This document shows, piece by piece, positions 1 through 8,205 of a DNA stretch of 64,000 nt. How positions within the stretch are numbered: position 1 is the stretch's first letter; every line of letters starts with the position of its first letter. Under the pieces are notes generated by a model. That model searched no databases. It was given only the letters and a program-made list of their open reading frames with translations, and was not told the origin of the DNA. This DNA is from Ketobacter sp. MCCC 1A13808 (GTDB lineage Bacteria; Pseudomonadota; Gammaproteobacteria; Pseudomonadales; Ketobacteraceae), in assembly GCF_009746715.1 (NCBI RefSeq), contig NZ_VRKW01000002.1:606637-670636 (forward strand), in the 5' to 3' direction. The position numbers and the translations under genes are program-made.

Positions 1-406
1 AAGCAGGTTCTGCCATATAGCGCATCAGGTCCGCTTCGGCGTTCCACATGGCTTCCACCCCGAACGACTGACCGCTGCGGCGCGTGATAACAAAATTCTT
101 ACCGACGAAATACGCCACCTGAACATGCTCCACCACTATTTCCTGGTCAAACTTTTCGAAGCCGCGATAGATAATAAATGTGTTGGATTCAAAGTCCTCG
201 AACTTGGGAGGATGCCTGGGCCGCTGCGTATCCTGAATGGCGAGCTGATGACACCCCAAGGATAATAGCAGTTGCGCTTCCTTCCTCAGATCCTCTCCGG
301 CCATATCCAGCCACAGAAACCCCTCACCCTGATCCTGCCACTGCTGCACCAGGCCCGAATCACCTGTTGTTATTACGCCATTTTTCAAGCATTTCGCTCT
401 AATCAT
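1..406 (-). CDS. CorA-family divalent cation channel, N-terminal part
   Basis: Reading the minus strand from an ATG at 404-406 gives an open frame that runs off the left edge of the window, about 135 residues. The visible part is the cytoplasmic N-terminal domain of a CorA/ZntB-type Mg2+/Zn2+ transporter: it begins MIRAKCLKNG, then has FLWLDMAGE, the block HQLAIQDTQRPRHPPKFED (the family's conserved HPLAIEDxxxxRPKxEDF region) and then beta strands ending FVGKNFVITRRSG. The membrane segments and the GMN signature would lie outside the window, so transport specificity cannot be judged. The start is supported only by a G-rich stretch upstream. The neighbouring gene at 514 is divergent. Confidence 0.82.
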   Translation of the reverse strand, partial: MIRAKCLKNGVITTGDSGLVQQWQDQGEGFLWLDMAGEDLRKEAQLLLSLGCHQLAIQDTQRPRHPPKFEDFESNTFIIYRGFEKFDQEIVVEHVQVAYFVGKNFVITRRSGQSFGVEAMWNAEADLMRYMAEPA

Positions 407-513
407 GAAGACCCCATCCCAATGTACGGGCGATTTTGCATAGTTGCCTACCTTATAAACTGAAACCAGTACTACCACAATAAGTTAGGTAGCCGATTAA
501 TTCCAGAAGACCC

Positions 514-1122
514 ATGAGAGAGCGGCCAATGAAGAATAAAAATAATCATTCGGAAAACACTGACAGCCCGGGCAAAATCAGCCGCAAAGCATTTTTACGC
601 TTAAGCATTGGTAGTGCAGCTGCCATTAGCTTGGGCTCACTGGCTGGCTGCGGTGGTGGTGCGCGCAAGCTTCGTTTTAATGATTTCAACCAGGTGATGG
701 TGGAGCTGGCGCTCATCGAAAATAACCTGGATACCCTCGAAATGCAGCAGGAATGGTCACTCTATAAGGTTTTAACCCACCTTGCACATACCGTGGAGGG
801 CAGTTGGAAGGGGTTCGCCAGCTACGATTCCAATGCACAGCAAGCGGTTCAATATGTTGCCTTCGCCGCGTTTGTGGCGCAAGGTTATATGTCTCACAAC
901 CTGACTGCACCGGTTCCATCTCTGGAAGGTGAAATTGCCGATGATGGACCATTAGTGGAAGCGTTTGATAAGTTGCGCAATGCCATCACCTATTTCCAAA
1001 ATAACCTGACAGCGGAATCAGAGCTCTACGAGCACTTCGCTTATGGCAAGTTGAGCTATCAGGAATGGGAATGGGCAAATACGTTCCACGCTGCTGATCA
1101 CTTCTCCAGCCTGACCTATTAA
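514..1122 (+). CDS. Tat-type lipoprotein with DUF1569 (DinB-like) domain
   Basis: A 202-residue exported protein of unknown function. The N-terminus has a twin-arginine-like motif SRKAFLR (one Arg replaced by Lys), a hydrophobic stretch, and a lipobox LAGC followed by a Gly run, so it is probably a lipid-anchored periplasmic protein. The mature part has the helical pattern of DUF1569, a DinB-superfamily family: LAHTVEGSWKGF near the middle, and a C-terminal block YGKLSYQEWEW followed by HAADHFSSL. DinB-like folds often bind a metal through His residues, and the two His here could do so, but this is inference. An ATG at 529 is an equally possible start, since GAGAG lies at a usable distance from it. 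It stands alone, 70 bp before the SlyD-like gene. Confidence 0.75.
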   Translation: MRERPMKNKNNHSENTDSPGKISRKAFLRLSIGSAAAISLGSLAGCGGGARKLRFNDFNQVMVELALIENNLDTLEMQQEWSLYKVLTHLAHTVEGSWKGFASYDSNAQQAVQYVAFAAFVAQGYMSHNLTAPVPSLEGEIADDGPLVEAFDKLRNAITYFQNNLTAESELYEHFAYGKLSYQEWEWANTFHAADHFSSLTY

Positions 1123-1191
1123 AAGCTCCTCCCAAGAATGCATGTGATTCTGTTGGCGGGGTAAAAACGGGGAACAAAGGGAGAGAAACAA

Positions 1192-1650
1192 ATGGAAACC
1201 ATTCAGAACGGCAAACTGGTGGCCCTGCATTTCACTTTGAAAGACGACACCGGTGAGACAATAGAAACCACCAAAGACTATCTGCCTGCCCTTTATGTCC
1301 ATGGCCAACGGCAGTTTCCGAAGGGGATCGAAAGGGCGCTGGAAGGTAGACGCACAGGCGATGTGATCGATTCGGCAATTGAACCGCAGCAGGGATTCGG
1401 GTTACACAACGAGGCACTGTTACAAACCCTGCCCTTAGACCTTTTCGAAAGCAGCGGACATAAGCTGGAAGTAGGCATGCAAATAAACGCAACAACCGAG
1501 TCAGGCGAGATTCCGGTTCGCGTGGTCGTCGTTGATGAAGACACCGTCACCGTTGATGGCAATCACGCTTATGCGGGAAAGCGGCTGCATTTGCATGCGG
1601 AAATCCGCAATGTGCGTGACGCAACCATAGAAGAATTGCGGCGATTATAA
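1192..1650 (+). CDS. SlyD-like FKBP-type peptidyl-prolyl isomerase
   Basis: A 152-residue protein with the SlyD plan: an FKBP half around residues 1-70 (FPKGIERALEGRRTGDVIDSAI), an inserted chaperone flap with a Phe-containing strand (LPLDLFESSGHKLEVGMQI), and the C-terminal signature VDGNHAYAGKRLHLHAEI followed by VRDATIEEL. Family members catalyse cis-trans isomerisation of prolyl bonds and act as folding helpers in the cytoplasm. SlyD's usual NHPLAG is NHAYAG here, and the first core motif GxFPxGxExAL is kept. There is no His/Cys-rich metal-binding tail as in E. coli SlyD. A good Shine-Dalgarno (AGGGAGAG) lies 8-14 bases upstream. Convergent with the sulfotransferase gene. Confidence 0.85.
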   Translation: METIQNGKLVALHFTLKDDTGETIETTKDYLPALYVHGQRQFPKGIERALEGRRTGDVIDSAIEPQQGFGLHNEALLQTLPLDLFESSGHKLEVGMQINATTESGEIPVRVVVVDEDTVTVDGNHAYAGKRLHLHAEIRNVRDATIEELRRL

Positions 1651-1668
1651 TCCAGGCCCCATTAGGTT

Positions 1669-2790
1669 TCATTGTTCGCTGAAACTATTTGCCCCGCTTT
1701 GTGATACCAGATTGATTGCACCAGCATTCAAACGCTCGAACAGCGCCTGGGTTGCGTTCATCAGCTCATCGGGCAGTGCACTAGTATCGATATTGTGGGT
1801 TTTGGGCTCTGTCACGCGCCCTGATAGTGCTACAAACGATTCAATGTCCGGCAACTGCAGATACGTTGCCAGGGCACGCAAACTTGAATCGGGCTTACGA
1901 CTGAAGCTATCAAAACAAAATAGCGCCACATTAGCCTGCTTATGATCCAGTATATAACGGTATGCCTCAAACCAATAACGCAACCAAAATTCCAGAGTAT
2001 CCGGGGATAGTGTGGAATAGTTGTCTACCCAGCCATTAAAATTAATCGGCTTTAAATTCTGCCCGAAATCATAATGCCCAATTTCACGCATATAACGTTT
2101 CGCAAAGGCATCGTCGTGGTGCAGTTTCAAGAACCCCAGGTGCTGCTTTAGTAATGAAGCGGCATGCTGCAACGGTCCACGAAACGGCACAACGATTTGA
2201 GCCTCGGGAAATGCTTTACAGATATATTCAATGCGCCCGATGTTCATATTATTTTTCGACAAATACCGCATCGGCGTCACGCCATTGGTTTGCCGAAGCA
2301 ATAATATTTTTTTTATGTGGTTATTAAAAAACCGCTCGAATTCTGCGTGCTTGAATTTCGGATGCCAGGGTTTAACCGAACGGGCTTGATACTGTTCTTT
2401 CCAGAACTCAACCCAGATCGTTTCTTCGAAGGCTTCCGGGCTTTCCACGCTCACCATCATTCCATCGCCATGAGCGCGTTCACGGGGGGTATCTTCGCGG
2501 CGAAATGAGGCTGACACCTTTGACCAGAATATCGGCGTCAACAGCAACGGCATATCTCGATAGAGGTGCACCCCGAATTGCCCGCTGCGCTCTAACATTT
2601 CAAGCAGCAGTGTTGTTCCCGCTCTGGGCAGCGCTGTGACAAAAACCGGTTTATGGGGGTTTATGGCGTCCAGCTGCCGCGCATACACTTTGTCTTCCAA
2701 TGCCGAAAGCCCGATTTGTGCCCCCCTGCTTGAAAACGCGATGTTGTGGACCAGTCGATCAAGAGCGGAATAATTGTTGGCAAAGTCCAA
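1669..2790 (-). CDS. PAPS-dependent sulfotransferase family protein
   Basis: 373 residues. The 5'-phosphosulfate-binding loop is VFVTALPRAGTTLLLEML (PRAGTT at residues 55-60), typical of Sulfotransfer_1/3 enzymes that move sulfate from PAPS to a hydroxyl. A 3'-phosphate-binding strand is seen at QIVVPFRGPLQHAASLLKQH, where the usual RDP is RGP. It has no signal peptide, so it should act in the cytoplasm. It is the last gene of a tight minus-strand run that starts with the arylsulfotransferase-like gene at 4825, 6 bp after the membrane protein at 2797-3177. That context suggests sulfation of an envelope lipid or glycan. Substrate unknown. Confidence 0.8.
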   Translation of the reverse strand: MDFANNYSALDRLVHNIAFSSRGAQIGLSALEDKVYARQLDAINPHKPVFVTALPRAGTTLLLEMLERSGQFGVHLYRDMPLLLTPIFWSKVSASFRREDTPRERAHGDGMMVSVESPEAFEETIWVEFWKEQYQARSVKPWHPKFKHAEFERFFNNHIKKILLLRQTNGVTPMRYLSKNNMNIGRIEYICKAFPEAQIVVPFRGPLQHAASLLKQHLGFLKLHHDDAFAKRYMREIGHYDFGQNLKPINFNGWVDNYSTLSPDTLEFWLRYWFEAYRYILDHKQANVALFCFDSFSRKPDSSLRALATYLQLPDIESFVALSGRVTEPKTHNIDTSALPDELMNATQALFERLNAGAINLVSQSGANSFSEQ

Positions 2791-2796
2791 TACGTA

Positions 2797-3177
2797 TCAA
2801 CCCCGTAACCTGGGGATGGTCAAAAGCGCAAGCCCAAGCAAACAGCTTATCGTTATGAATTCCCAGGTGAGTGTTGTTGCGATGATATCATCCAGCGAAA
2901 GCAGCCCGAGCTGTTGCAACCCCCACAACACTAAAACGGGGATAGCAATCGCCAGCGCGCTGCCAATCAATATGCTGATAAAATATTTAAAAAAGCGAAT
3001 GGAAAAAGACTGCATGGCTTTTTCCTTTTCCAGATCACTCATACTGTTGTCAGTCATCGTGCTCATCACGGTGGACGACAATGTAATCACATCTTTGCTC
3101 ACCTCAATCACACGAAATGCCTTGAGCAGTCCGAAAAAGGCAAACACAATAAAAGCGCCACCGACCCAGTTCACCAC
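2797..3177 (-). CDS. Small membrane protein of the sulfotransferase operon
   Basis: 126 residues, no family recognised. It opens with a membrane segment (VNWVGGAFIVFAFFGLLKAF), has a polar middle of about 45 residues (VSKDVITLSSTV to EKEKAMQSF), then two more hydrophobic stretches (FFKYFISILIGSALAIAIPV and FITISCLLGLALLTI), so three membrane passes are likely. Its start codon overlaps the stop codon of the upstream gene by one base, which implies translational coupling. It sits between a YVGPGAG-type small membrane protein and a sulfotransferase, so it may help anchor or present the substrate. That role is inference. Confidence 0.72.
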   Translation of the reverse strand: MVNWVGGAFIVFAFFGLLKAFRVIEVSKDVITLSSTVMSTMTDNSMSDLEKEKAMQSFSIRFFKYFISILIGSALAIAIPVLVLWGLQQLGLLSLDDIIATTLTWEFITISCLLGLALLTIPRLRG

Positions 3178-3440
3178 TATTCAGATTTTTCCTTAACGGC
3201 GACTGCGTCCTGCTCAACTTCGATGGTGTCCTCTTCGATTGTGGCACCGCCTTTCTTACCCCCGATTAATCGTTTTATCGGGTACCAGAAAAAGCCGACA
3301 AAGGCGACAACAATGGCCAGCAACAAGGCCAACAATGAACCGATTGCGGACAAACCCGCCCCCGGCCCCACATAAGCGCTCGCCACGCCAGGTAACGATA
3401 CGAACAACATGGCTGCTAATAAATACAGTTTTTGTTTCAT
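3177..3440 (-). CDS. Small membrane protein with YVGPGAG signature
   Basis: About 87 residues from the preferred start at 3440, which has GAGGAAG 8 bases upstream; a start at 3470 would add ten residues before the signal peptide. A cleavable signal (LYLLAAMLFVSLPGVASA) is followed at once by YVGPGAGLSAIGSLLALLLA and a second membrane helix ending FWYPIKRLIGG, then a charged acidic tail. Proteins that begin their mature part with Y-I/V-GPGAG and one helix are common next to polysaccharide and sulfotransferase genes, but I know of no assigned function. It is the second gene of a four-gene minus-strand operon and overlaps the next by one base. Confidence 0.75.
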   Translation of the reverse strand: MKQKLYLLAAMLFVSLPGVASAYVGPGAGLSAIGSLLALLLAIVVAFVGFFWYPIKRLIGGKKGGATIEEDTIEVEQDAVAVKEKSE

Positions 3441-3472
3441 GATATCTGCTTCCTCGATTTTGTAATCCAAGA

Positions 3473-4825
3473 TTAATTCACAGCCTGCTGATGCGGTTCA
3501 CAGCGTTGCCGTGCCTGCGCGAAAAATTCAGCGTCATAACTGGCGGGAAGGCGCTCAACTTCCTCGATAATACCAAGCCAACCTGGCTCAACAATGTTAT
3601 ACAGCTCCCAAACTTTGGTACCCGCAGAAGTAACTTCCAACGCCCTTCCGAATCTACTCTCAGAAATCAATAGGTTACCGTTTTCAAGCCACTGGTGTTT
3701 ACCCATAATATTCGTAAAGAAAGGTTGCTTTTGAGTACCTGAATAGGCGACATTGAGGGCTCCGTCCGGCACGGTTTTTAACAATATCCTGCTTGCCGGA
3801 ACCGGTTCGTGCCCGGGTGTTGACATGTTATGGTTATCGAAAATGGAAATCGTATTGCCGTCAATGAAATCCGGATCGTGTTGGCGTACAAACTCATTTG
3901 CCACCGAGTATTTGAGTTTCCAATGTCGATCGAATACTGCGATCGTGTTGGCATTACGCAATGAAATCATAATATCACCGGCCTTGAAAAAGCCCTCCTG
4001 CAGTGAGGCTGGAAATACTTCGACATCATTCAAGTGCAAAGTATCCCCGCCTGAAATAGGAAACTGGTTATCCGATGCCTGAACGTAAAGAGCGCCTTCC
4101 AGATTGTTCTCTATCAACAAGTCAAATACCGATTTTTCCATCAAGATTTCGCCTTGAGGAGAAACCTTAAGAATCATGGGCTCTATGAATCGTGGGCGAT
4201 AGAGCGGTAGCTTTTCAATGGCATTTTTGTGATTGATTTGTGCCGACACCCAGATATTGCTTTGTTCATCAATAAAGACCGAATGGTGTGTGCGGTAACG
4301 TAATTTCCATACAACATTCCCGCAGACATCCATTCGTACCAAACCCAGATGCTCAAAATTAAAAATCAAGTCACCATTATCAGCAATTTCAGCACCGTGA
4401 ATGTGCGTTCCCGGTCGCGCCTTCGGCACTTCCGCCCAATCAAGATAATCCGGCGCTGCAGGCCATACGTTATTCCACTCAATGCGCCATCGCTGGGCAG
4501 GATCTCCCTGCGCGTTAATTACTTTTACTGACAGACTGTGATCCCCTTCCACAGCCACCACCTTGGTCAGGCCCGGCGCCATCATCTCTTCATCTTGAAC
4601 CGTGACGGCTTGATCCTGCTCTGTCTTAATAAAATACCAAAGCAAGGACTTGTTTTCCGGCATCAATCGCGTGATTGCGGCCCCGGCCTCAATGAGTGTG
4701 TAATAAGGAAAAAGGCGATTATTGGCCGCCACCATGCCGTAAAGCACACTGAAAAATATCAGCGCAAAGGCGAACATCAATTTGGGCACTACGTTTCCGT
4801 TAATTTTCTTTCGATTTGGTACCAT
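3473..4825 (-). CDS. Arylsulfotransferase (ASST)-like membrane-anchored protein
   Basis: 450 residues. One N-terminal membrane anchor (LMFAFALIFFSVLYGMVAA) places the rest in the periplasm. The body shows beta-propeller blades typical of arylsulfotransferase-family proteins: GLVRMDVCGNVVWKLRYRTHH followed by DEQSNIWVSAQ, LHLNDVEVFPA, and ISIFDNHNMSTPGHEP, where FDN followed by a basic or glycine-rich turn is a family signature. Classical ASSTs move sulfate between phenols through a histidine without PAPS. Several His are conserved-looking here (the HH pair, DNHN), but which one would be catalytic cannot be told by eye. It heads the operon that ends with a PAPS-type sulfotransferase. The 293 bp upstream (4826-5118) hold no gene that I can see. 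Confidence 0.72.
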   Translation of the reverse strand: MVPNRKKINGNVVPKLMFAFALIFFSVLYGMVAANNRLFPYYTLIEAGAAITRLMPENKSLLWYFIKTEQDQAVTVQDEEMMAPGLTKVVAVEGDHSLSVKVINAQGDPAQRWRIEWNNVWPAAPDYLDWAEVPKARPGTHIHGAEIADNGDLIFNFEHLGLVRMDVCGNVVWKLRYRTHHSVFIDEQSNIWVSAQINHKNAIEKLPLYRPRFIEPMILKVSPQGEILMEKSVFDLLIENNLEGALYVQASDNQFPISGGDTLHLNDVEVFPASLQEGFFKAGDIMISLRNANTIAVFDRHWKLKYSVANEFVRQHDPDFIDGNTISIFDNHNMSTPGHEPVPASRILLKTVPDGALNVAYSGTQKQPFFTNIMGKHQWLENGNLLISESRFGRALEVTSAGTKVWELYNIVEPGWLGIIEEVERLPASYDAEFFAQARQRCEPHQQAVN

Positions 4826-5118
4826 GGGTATGATGGATTTTCCTTTTTTATTATTGTTTAAGCAGTGTAAGGTCGTCGAATTAAATTTTAGGAGTGCAGG
4901 TTCGCATTCGTGCTAACGCACCTGCCTTAGACGCAGTGATTTCACGACTGAAATCGTATTAGTGAGAATGCTGTTATTTGTCTTAAGTAGACACTGTTAT
5001 AATAGTACAGGAATGCAAATAGGGAAGATATCCCACCAAACACCTTCAGTGGGAATGATAGCTAACTCGCTATTAAACTTACTTTTATATATTCGCTACG
5101 GAGGGGGGGTTACCTAAA

Positions 5119-5718
5119 TCATTTTCCAATCAAAAAGTGCCAACTGCTTTCACGGGCGTCCAAAATATCCTTATCGGATAACACCAGCAACTTATCACCC
5201 TGGGCTTTGAACAAATTCACAAAAGCACCCCAGAACAGCGTCATCAACACTTCTGCCCGCATATCGGAGCGGTAGATTTTACTATCCTGCATACTCTGGT
5301 AATAAGCCAACAACGGAGTCAGCATGCCCTTCTCTACAAGAAAGCTTTTTCTTGTTAAATAAGGACGATGATCCTGCAGCTCCAAAAAGCGGAACGTTTC
5401 CGGCTTATTGGTTGCATAATCCACCATGCGTTTCCATACCTCGCAGAACGAAACATAAGGATCGTCGGTATCCGGTAAGTTGTAAAACAAACCGGTTGCC
5501 ATATTCAATTTCTGCTCTTGATATAGCTCATTTACAAGTGCTTCCTTGCTATCAAAATAGCGATAGATAAGCCCGGTACTGATACCCGCCTCCTGTGCTA
5601 ATTTTGGCATTGGCACACCATTCACTCCACCGGAAGCGAAGACCTTCAGCGCAGCGCTAAGAATCACTTCGCGCTTGATGTTGCGGGATTTTTTTTCTAC
5701 CACTTTATTTATCGGCAT
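5119..5718 (-). CDS. TetR-family transcriptional regulator
   Basis: 199 residues. The N-terminal helix-turn-helix is clear: REVILSAALKVFASGG, VNGVPMPKLAQEAGISTGLIYRYF, DSKEALVNELY, that is, residues about 17-65. The rest is an all-helical ligand-binding and dimerisation domain without recognisable ligand signature. It lies 52 bp downstream of the unknown gene 5771-6541 on the same strand, so the two probably form one transcript. The divergent promoter region upstream of that transcript carries a perfect inverted repeat at 6591-6616 that is the natural candidate for its operator, which would make the regulator control both itself and the SDR gene at 6736. Confidence 0.88.
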   Translation of the reverse strand: MPINKVVEKKSRNIKREVILSAALKVFASGGVNGVPMPKLAQEAGISTGLIYRYFDSKEALVNELYQEQKLNMATGLFYNLPDTDDPYVSFCEVWKRMVDYATNKPETFRFLELQDHRPYLTRKSFLVEKGMLTPLLAYYQSMQDSKIYRSDMRAEVLMTLFWGAFVNLFKAQGDKLLVLSDKDILDARESSWHFLIGK

Positions 5719-5770
5719 TTAGACTAACCATGGACGAACGCGAATGTATGACCACTATGTTACTGTATTT

Positions 5771-6541
5771 TTAAGAGTGAAAGGTTTGGTGAGGCTGAAA
5801 AATACAAATATTTGTTCCACCCATACTATTACTATCCGTTAATTCGCAAAAATACGTATAGGCAGTATCGGGTTTTAACGCGGCACCCAATACCAGAGTG
5901 GTTCGGTTTTTACCGGCTTCCGGGTTCGTCAGCCGCTGTAAAAAAATATTATCCCACCAATACAGGTTCTGTGTATCGAATTCTAGCGCACTGGCAGCTT
6001 CGCATAAACGAAAAACATAATACGCATCCACTCCTGATAGCTCACTGAGCGAATCGCATGTCACTTTAATATTGTGCAACGGCGCGCCGTCGGGCAATTT
6101 CTCATTCTGACCGGGGTGATAACTGTTTTTCAGTTTTTCCCGGTTCTGCAAATACGCGGTCGTCATCCTATCAGTGGATGTATTGTCCTGTGTCCGGGAT
6201 ATTTCCGTCGTTGCCCCATCTTTGCACTGCACAACGATCCGATATTCTCCTGGATCCATAAAGCCCGTCGTCAGATTCACCATATACCAATGCGAGTTGG
6301 TAGTTCGGTCATAAATCCATCCATTCAGGTTAGATCGCGTAAATTCTTGGTTAGCGATATCCACTTCATAGCCATTCGGACCTATAGCCGTGATGGTTTC
6401 GACCAGCTCATGCACCGGACGTCCGCCTGTCGGGTGGAATGCGAGAAGGAATTTATGCTGCTCCTTTGGTAGCGGTGTATCAAAATCCATATAAACATTA
6501 CAGGCCATTAAGTCATAGATATTGACCGTTTCACTGCTCAT
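5771..6541 (-). CDS. Unknown protein, possibly two Ig-like domains
   Basis: 256 residues from the start chosen at 6541, where AGGAG lies 8 bases upstream; an ATG 21 bases earlier lacks a ribosome-binding site. I do not recognise the family. There is no signal peptide. The pattern of short beta strands (ETITAIGPNGYEVDI, HWYMVNLTTGFMDPGEYRIVVQ) followed by a second strand-rich half (ALKPDTAYTYFCELTDSN) would fit two immunoglobulin- or fibronectin-like modules joined by a polar linker. It is first in a two-gene transcript with the TetR regulator and divergent from an SDR, so it may belong to a small inducible oxidoreductase locus. Confidence 0.65.
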   Translation of the reverse strand: MSSETVNIYDLMACNVYMDFDTPLPKEQHKFLLAFHPTGGRPVHELVETITAIGPNGYEVDIANQEFTRSNLNGWIYDRTTNSHWYMVNLTTGFMDPGEYRIVVQCKDGATTEISRTQDNTSTDRMTTAYLQNREKLKNSYHPGQNEKLPDGAPLHNIKVTCDSLSELSGVDAYYVFRLCEAASALEFDTQNLYWWDNIFLQRLTNPEAGKNRTTLVLGAALKPDTAYTYFCELTDSNSMGGTNICIFQPHQTFHS

Positions 6542-6590
6542 ATTTTTGTGCTCCTGTTTCATTATTGATAATTTCCCTTAAGAAAGCAGT

Positions 6591-6616
6591 CCATTAAATG
6601 ATCATTCATTTAATGG
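6591..6616. promoter_or_regulatory. Perfect inverted repeat, probable TetR operator
   Basis: CCATTAAATG (6591-6600) and CATTTAATGG (6607-6616) are exact reverse complements separated by 6 bases; the inner part AATGATCATT is itself symmetric. It lies in the divergent region between the unknown/TetR transcript (starts 6541) and the SDR gene (starts 6736), where a TetR-family dimer would be expected to bind. Assignment to the regulator at 5119-5718 is inference from position and symmetry. Confidence 0.6.
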
Positions 6617-6735
6617 ATAAAATGCTACTCCAAGTTTCCACCGCATGCAAAACACTTTATCAATTTCACGGATTAACCGTAGCCGGTGAAAGCCGGCTTA
6701 CTTTCAAACGTTTATTCACCAAAAAGGAATTAAAT

Positions 6736-7476
6736 ATGTCTGGGCTTGAAGGAAAAGTTATCGTTATCACCGGTGCCAGCAGTGGTATAGGCGAGGCCAC
6801 CGCCAAGTTACTTGCGGAACAGGGCGCTAAATTGATGCTCGGCGCGCGCAGGGAAGAACGTCTGGCGGCTCTGGTCGATGATATTGGCTCTGCCGGAGGG
6901 AGCGCAGCTTACCGCGTAACGGATGTCACTCAAAGAGACCAGGTCAAGGCTCTGGCCGATGCCGCTACGGAGGTCTTTGGCCCGGTGGATGTATTGATTA
7001 ACAATGCCGGTCTCATGCCGGTTTCACGTATGGCAGAAATGAAAGTTGACGAGTGGGATCGCATGGTCGACGTGAATATCAAAGGCGTTTTAAACGGAAT
7101 TGCAGCGGTATTAACCGGTATGATGGAACGCGGTAACGGACATATTATTAATATTGCATCCGTTGCCAGCCAGAAAGTGATGGCTGCAGGTGCGGTGTAT
7201 TGCGGTACCAAATTTGCGGTGCGAGCCATTACTGAAGGCTTGCGACTGGAAGTAGGAAAAAATGTCCGAACTACCCTAATCTCACCCGGCGCGGTCGCCA
7301 CTGAGCTTCCCCAAACCATCAGCAATCCGGCAGCACAGCAATACGTTGCCGGATTATATGCAAAAGAGGCTATCGACCCGGTTGTGATTGCGCAGGCCAT
7401 CCAATTTGCTATCGGACAGCCGGATCATGTGGACGTCAACGATATCGTAGTTCGTCCCACAGTGCAGGAATTCTAA
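6736..7476 (+). CDS. Short-chain dehydrogenase/reductase (NAD(P)-dependent)
   Basis: 246 residues from ATG 6736, preceded by AAGGAA; the frame is open further upstream, but the conserved Rossmann start begins at this methionine. Classical SDR motifs are present: VIVITGASSGIGEATAKLL (TGxxxGxG, cofactor binding), INNAGLMPVSRM (NNAG), Ser in IINIASVASQK, and YCGTK (YxxxK catalytic pair), then LISPGAVATELP. GARREER after strand 2 suggests NADP(H). The sequence resembles YdfG/serine-dehydrogenase-like SDRs that reduce small oxo compounds, but the substrate cannot be read from the sequence. It is divergent from the TetR locus and probably under its control. Followed by a strong terminator. Confidence 0.88.
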   Translation: MSGLEGKVIVITGASSGIGEATAKLLAEQGAKLMLGARREERLAALVDDIGSAGGSAAYRVTDVTQRDQVKALADAATEVFGPVDVLINNAGLMPVSRMAEMKVDEWDRMVDVNIKGVLNGIAAVLTGMMERGNGHIINIASVASQKVMAAGAVYCGTKFAVRAITEGLRLEVGKNVRTTLISPGAVATELPQTISNPAAQQYVAGLYAKEAIDPVVIAQAIQFAIGQPDHVDVNDIVVRPTVQEF

Positions 7477-7520
7477 GGTCTGACCAAGCCTGTTGGTTAG
7501 CACGAAGATAACGTCAGAAA

Positions 7521-7558
7521 AACAAAACGCCGACACAGATTCCGGTCGGCGTTTTGTT
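7521..7558. terminator. Rho-independent terminator, bidirectional
   Basis: A 14-bp perfect stem (AACAAAACGCCGAC at 7521-7534 with its complement at 7545-7558) and a 10-base loop, followed by a T run on the plus strand and a T-rich side on the minus strand. It separates the convergent SDR gene and the LysM gene. Confidence 0.88.
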
Positions 7559-7612
7559 TTTATTCCCAGCAAATCGAATTCAGGCTGAGGTTGCACCAGC
7601 CTGCGGCCCGGT

Positions 7613-8131
7613 CTATTCCTGCGGTATACGCAAACTCTGACCGACATAAATTTTATCGGGATCGGATAGCATGGGTTTATTGGCTTCAAATATTTTCATA
7701 TAGTAATTCGCCTGACCCAGCGTTTCTTTTGCAATCTGACTTAATGTATCCCCGGCCTTTACCGTATAAAATTGCGCTGATTCAGTGCTGACGGGTGAAT
7801 CTGTTGCCGCTGCCTCAGCCACCTGCAACTGACAATCAACCTGGGAAATTCCATTTTGATTTCCGGCCACCAGTGTTACTTTTTCACTGACCTCCTGGCT
7901 CGGTACAGAGCCGGTCAATACCACCTTTTCACCATCTACATCCGCACTGAACGGATCGGCTCCCAAATTCAGTTCTGCCACGCTGCGCTCAATATTAGCC
8001 TTACGCAACTCATTCATTCGTTCCGGCGTTATGGTAACGGGTTTATTGAGATCCTCATCGCCATGCGTCAGATCATAGACCTTACTACCTAGTGCGCCAC
8101 CTGCTTCCCGTACAAAGCTGAATAAACCCAT
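7613..8131 (-). CDS. BON-LysM protein, Kbp/YgaU type
   Basis: 172 residues from the start at 8131 (MGLFSFVREAG), which matches the N-terminus of E. coli Kbp (YgaU) and has AGGACG upstream; the frame stays open to 8236 but that would overlap gcvPB. After an amphipathic N-terminus comes a BON domain (VDGEKVVLTGSVPSQEVSEK, about residues 60-110), a linker rich in Ala, Ser and Thr, and a C-terminal LysM domain (FYTVKAGDTLSQIAKETLGQ to DKIYVGQSLRIPQE). Kbp is a small soluble K+-sensing protein of the cytoplasm/periplasm induced by osmotic stress; the same role is likely. It lies 75 bp downstream of gcvPB on the same strand. Confidence 0.88.
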   Translation of the reverse strand: MGLFSFVREAGGALGSKVYDLTHGDEDLNKPVTITPERMNELRKANIERSVAELNLGADPFSADVDGEKVVLTGSVPSQEVSEKVTLVAGNQNGISQVDCQLQVAEAAATDSPVSTESAQFYTVKAGDTLSQIAKETLGQANYYMKIFEANKPMLSDPDKIYVGQSLRIPQE

Positions 8132-8205
8132 AGTACATCGTCCTGGTTGAAAAAAATGAGAGACTTTGAATCTAAACGCGAGCCCGAAGCCTGTCAACGC
8201 CTCAG

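Noticed and set aside
178..463. Short plus-strand frames at the left edge
   Set aside because: The minus-strand CorA frame, which is open through the edge, explains the sequence.
2774..3196. 140-residue plus-strand frame
   Set aside because: Antisense to the small membrane protein at 2797-3177, whose helices and coupled start are convincing.
4978..5003. Promoter TTGTCT...TATAAT on the plus strand
   Set aside because: The spacer is only 14 bases and no plus-strand gene follows.
6598..6735. Upstream extension of the SDR gene
   Set aside because: It would add 46 residues before the conserved Rossmann start and overlap the operator; ATG 6736 has its own ribosome-binding site.
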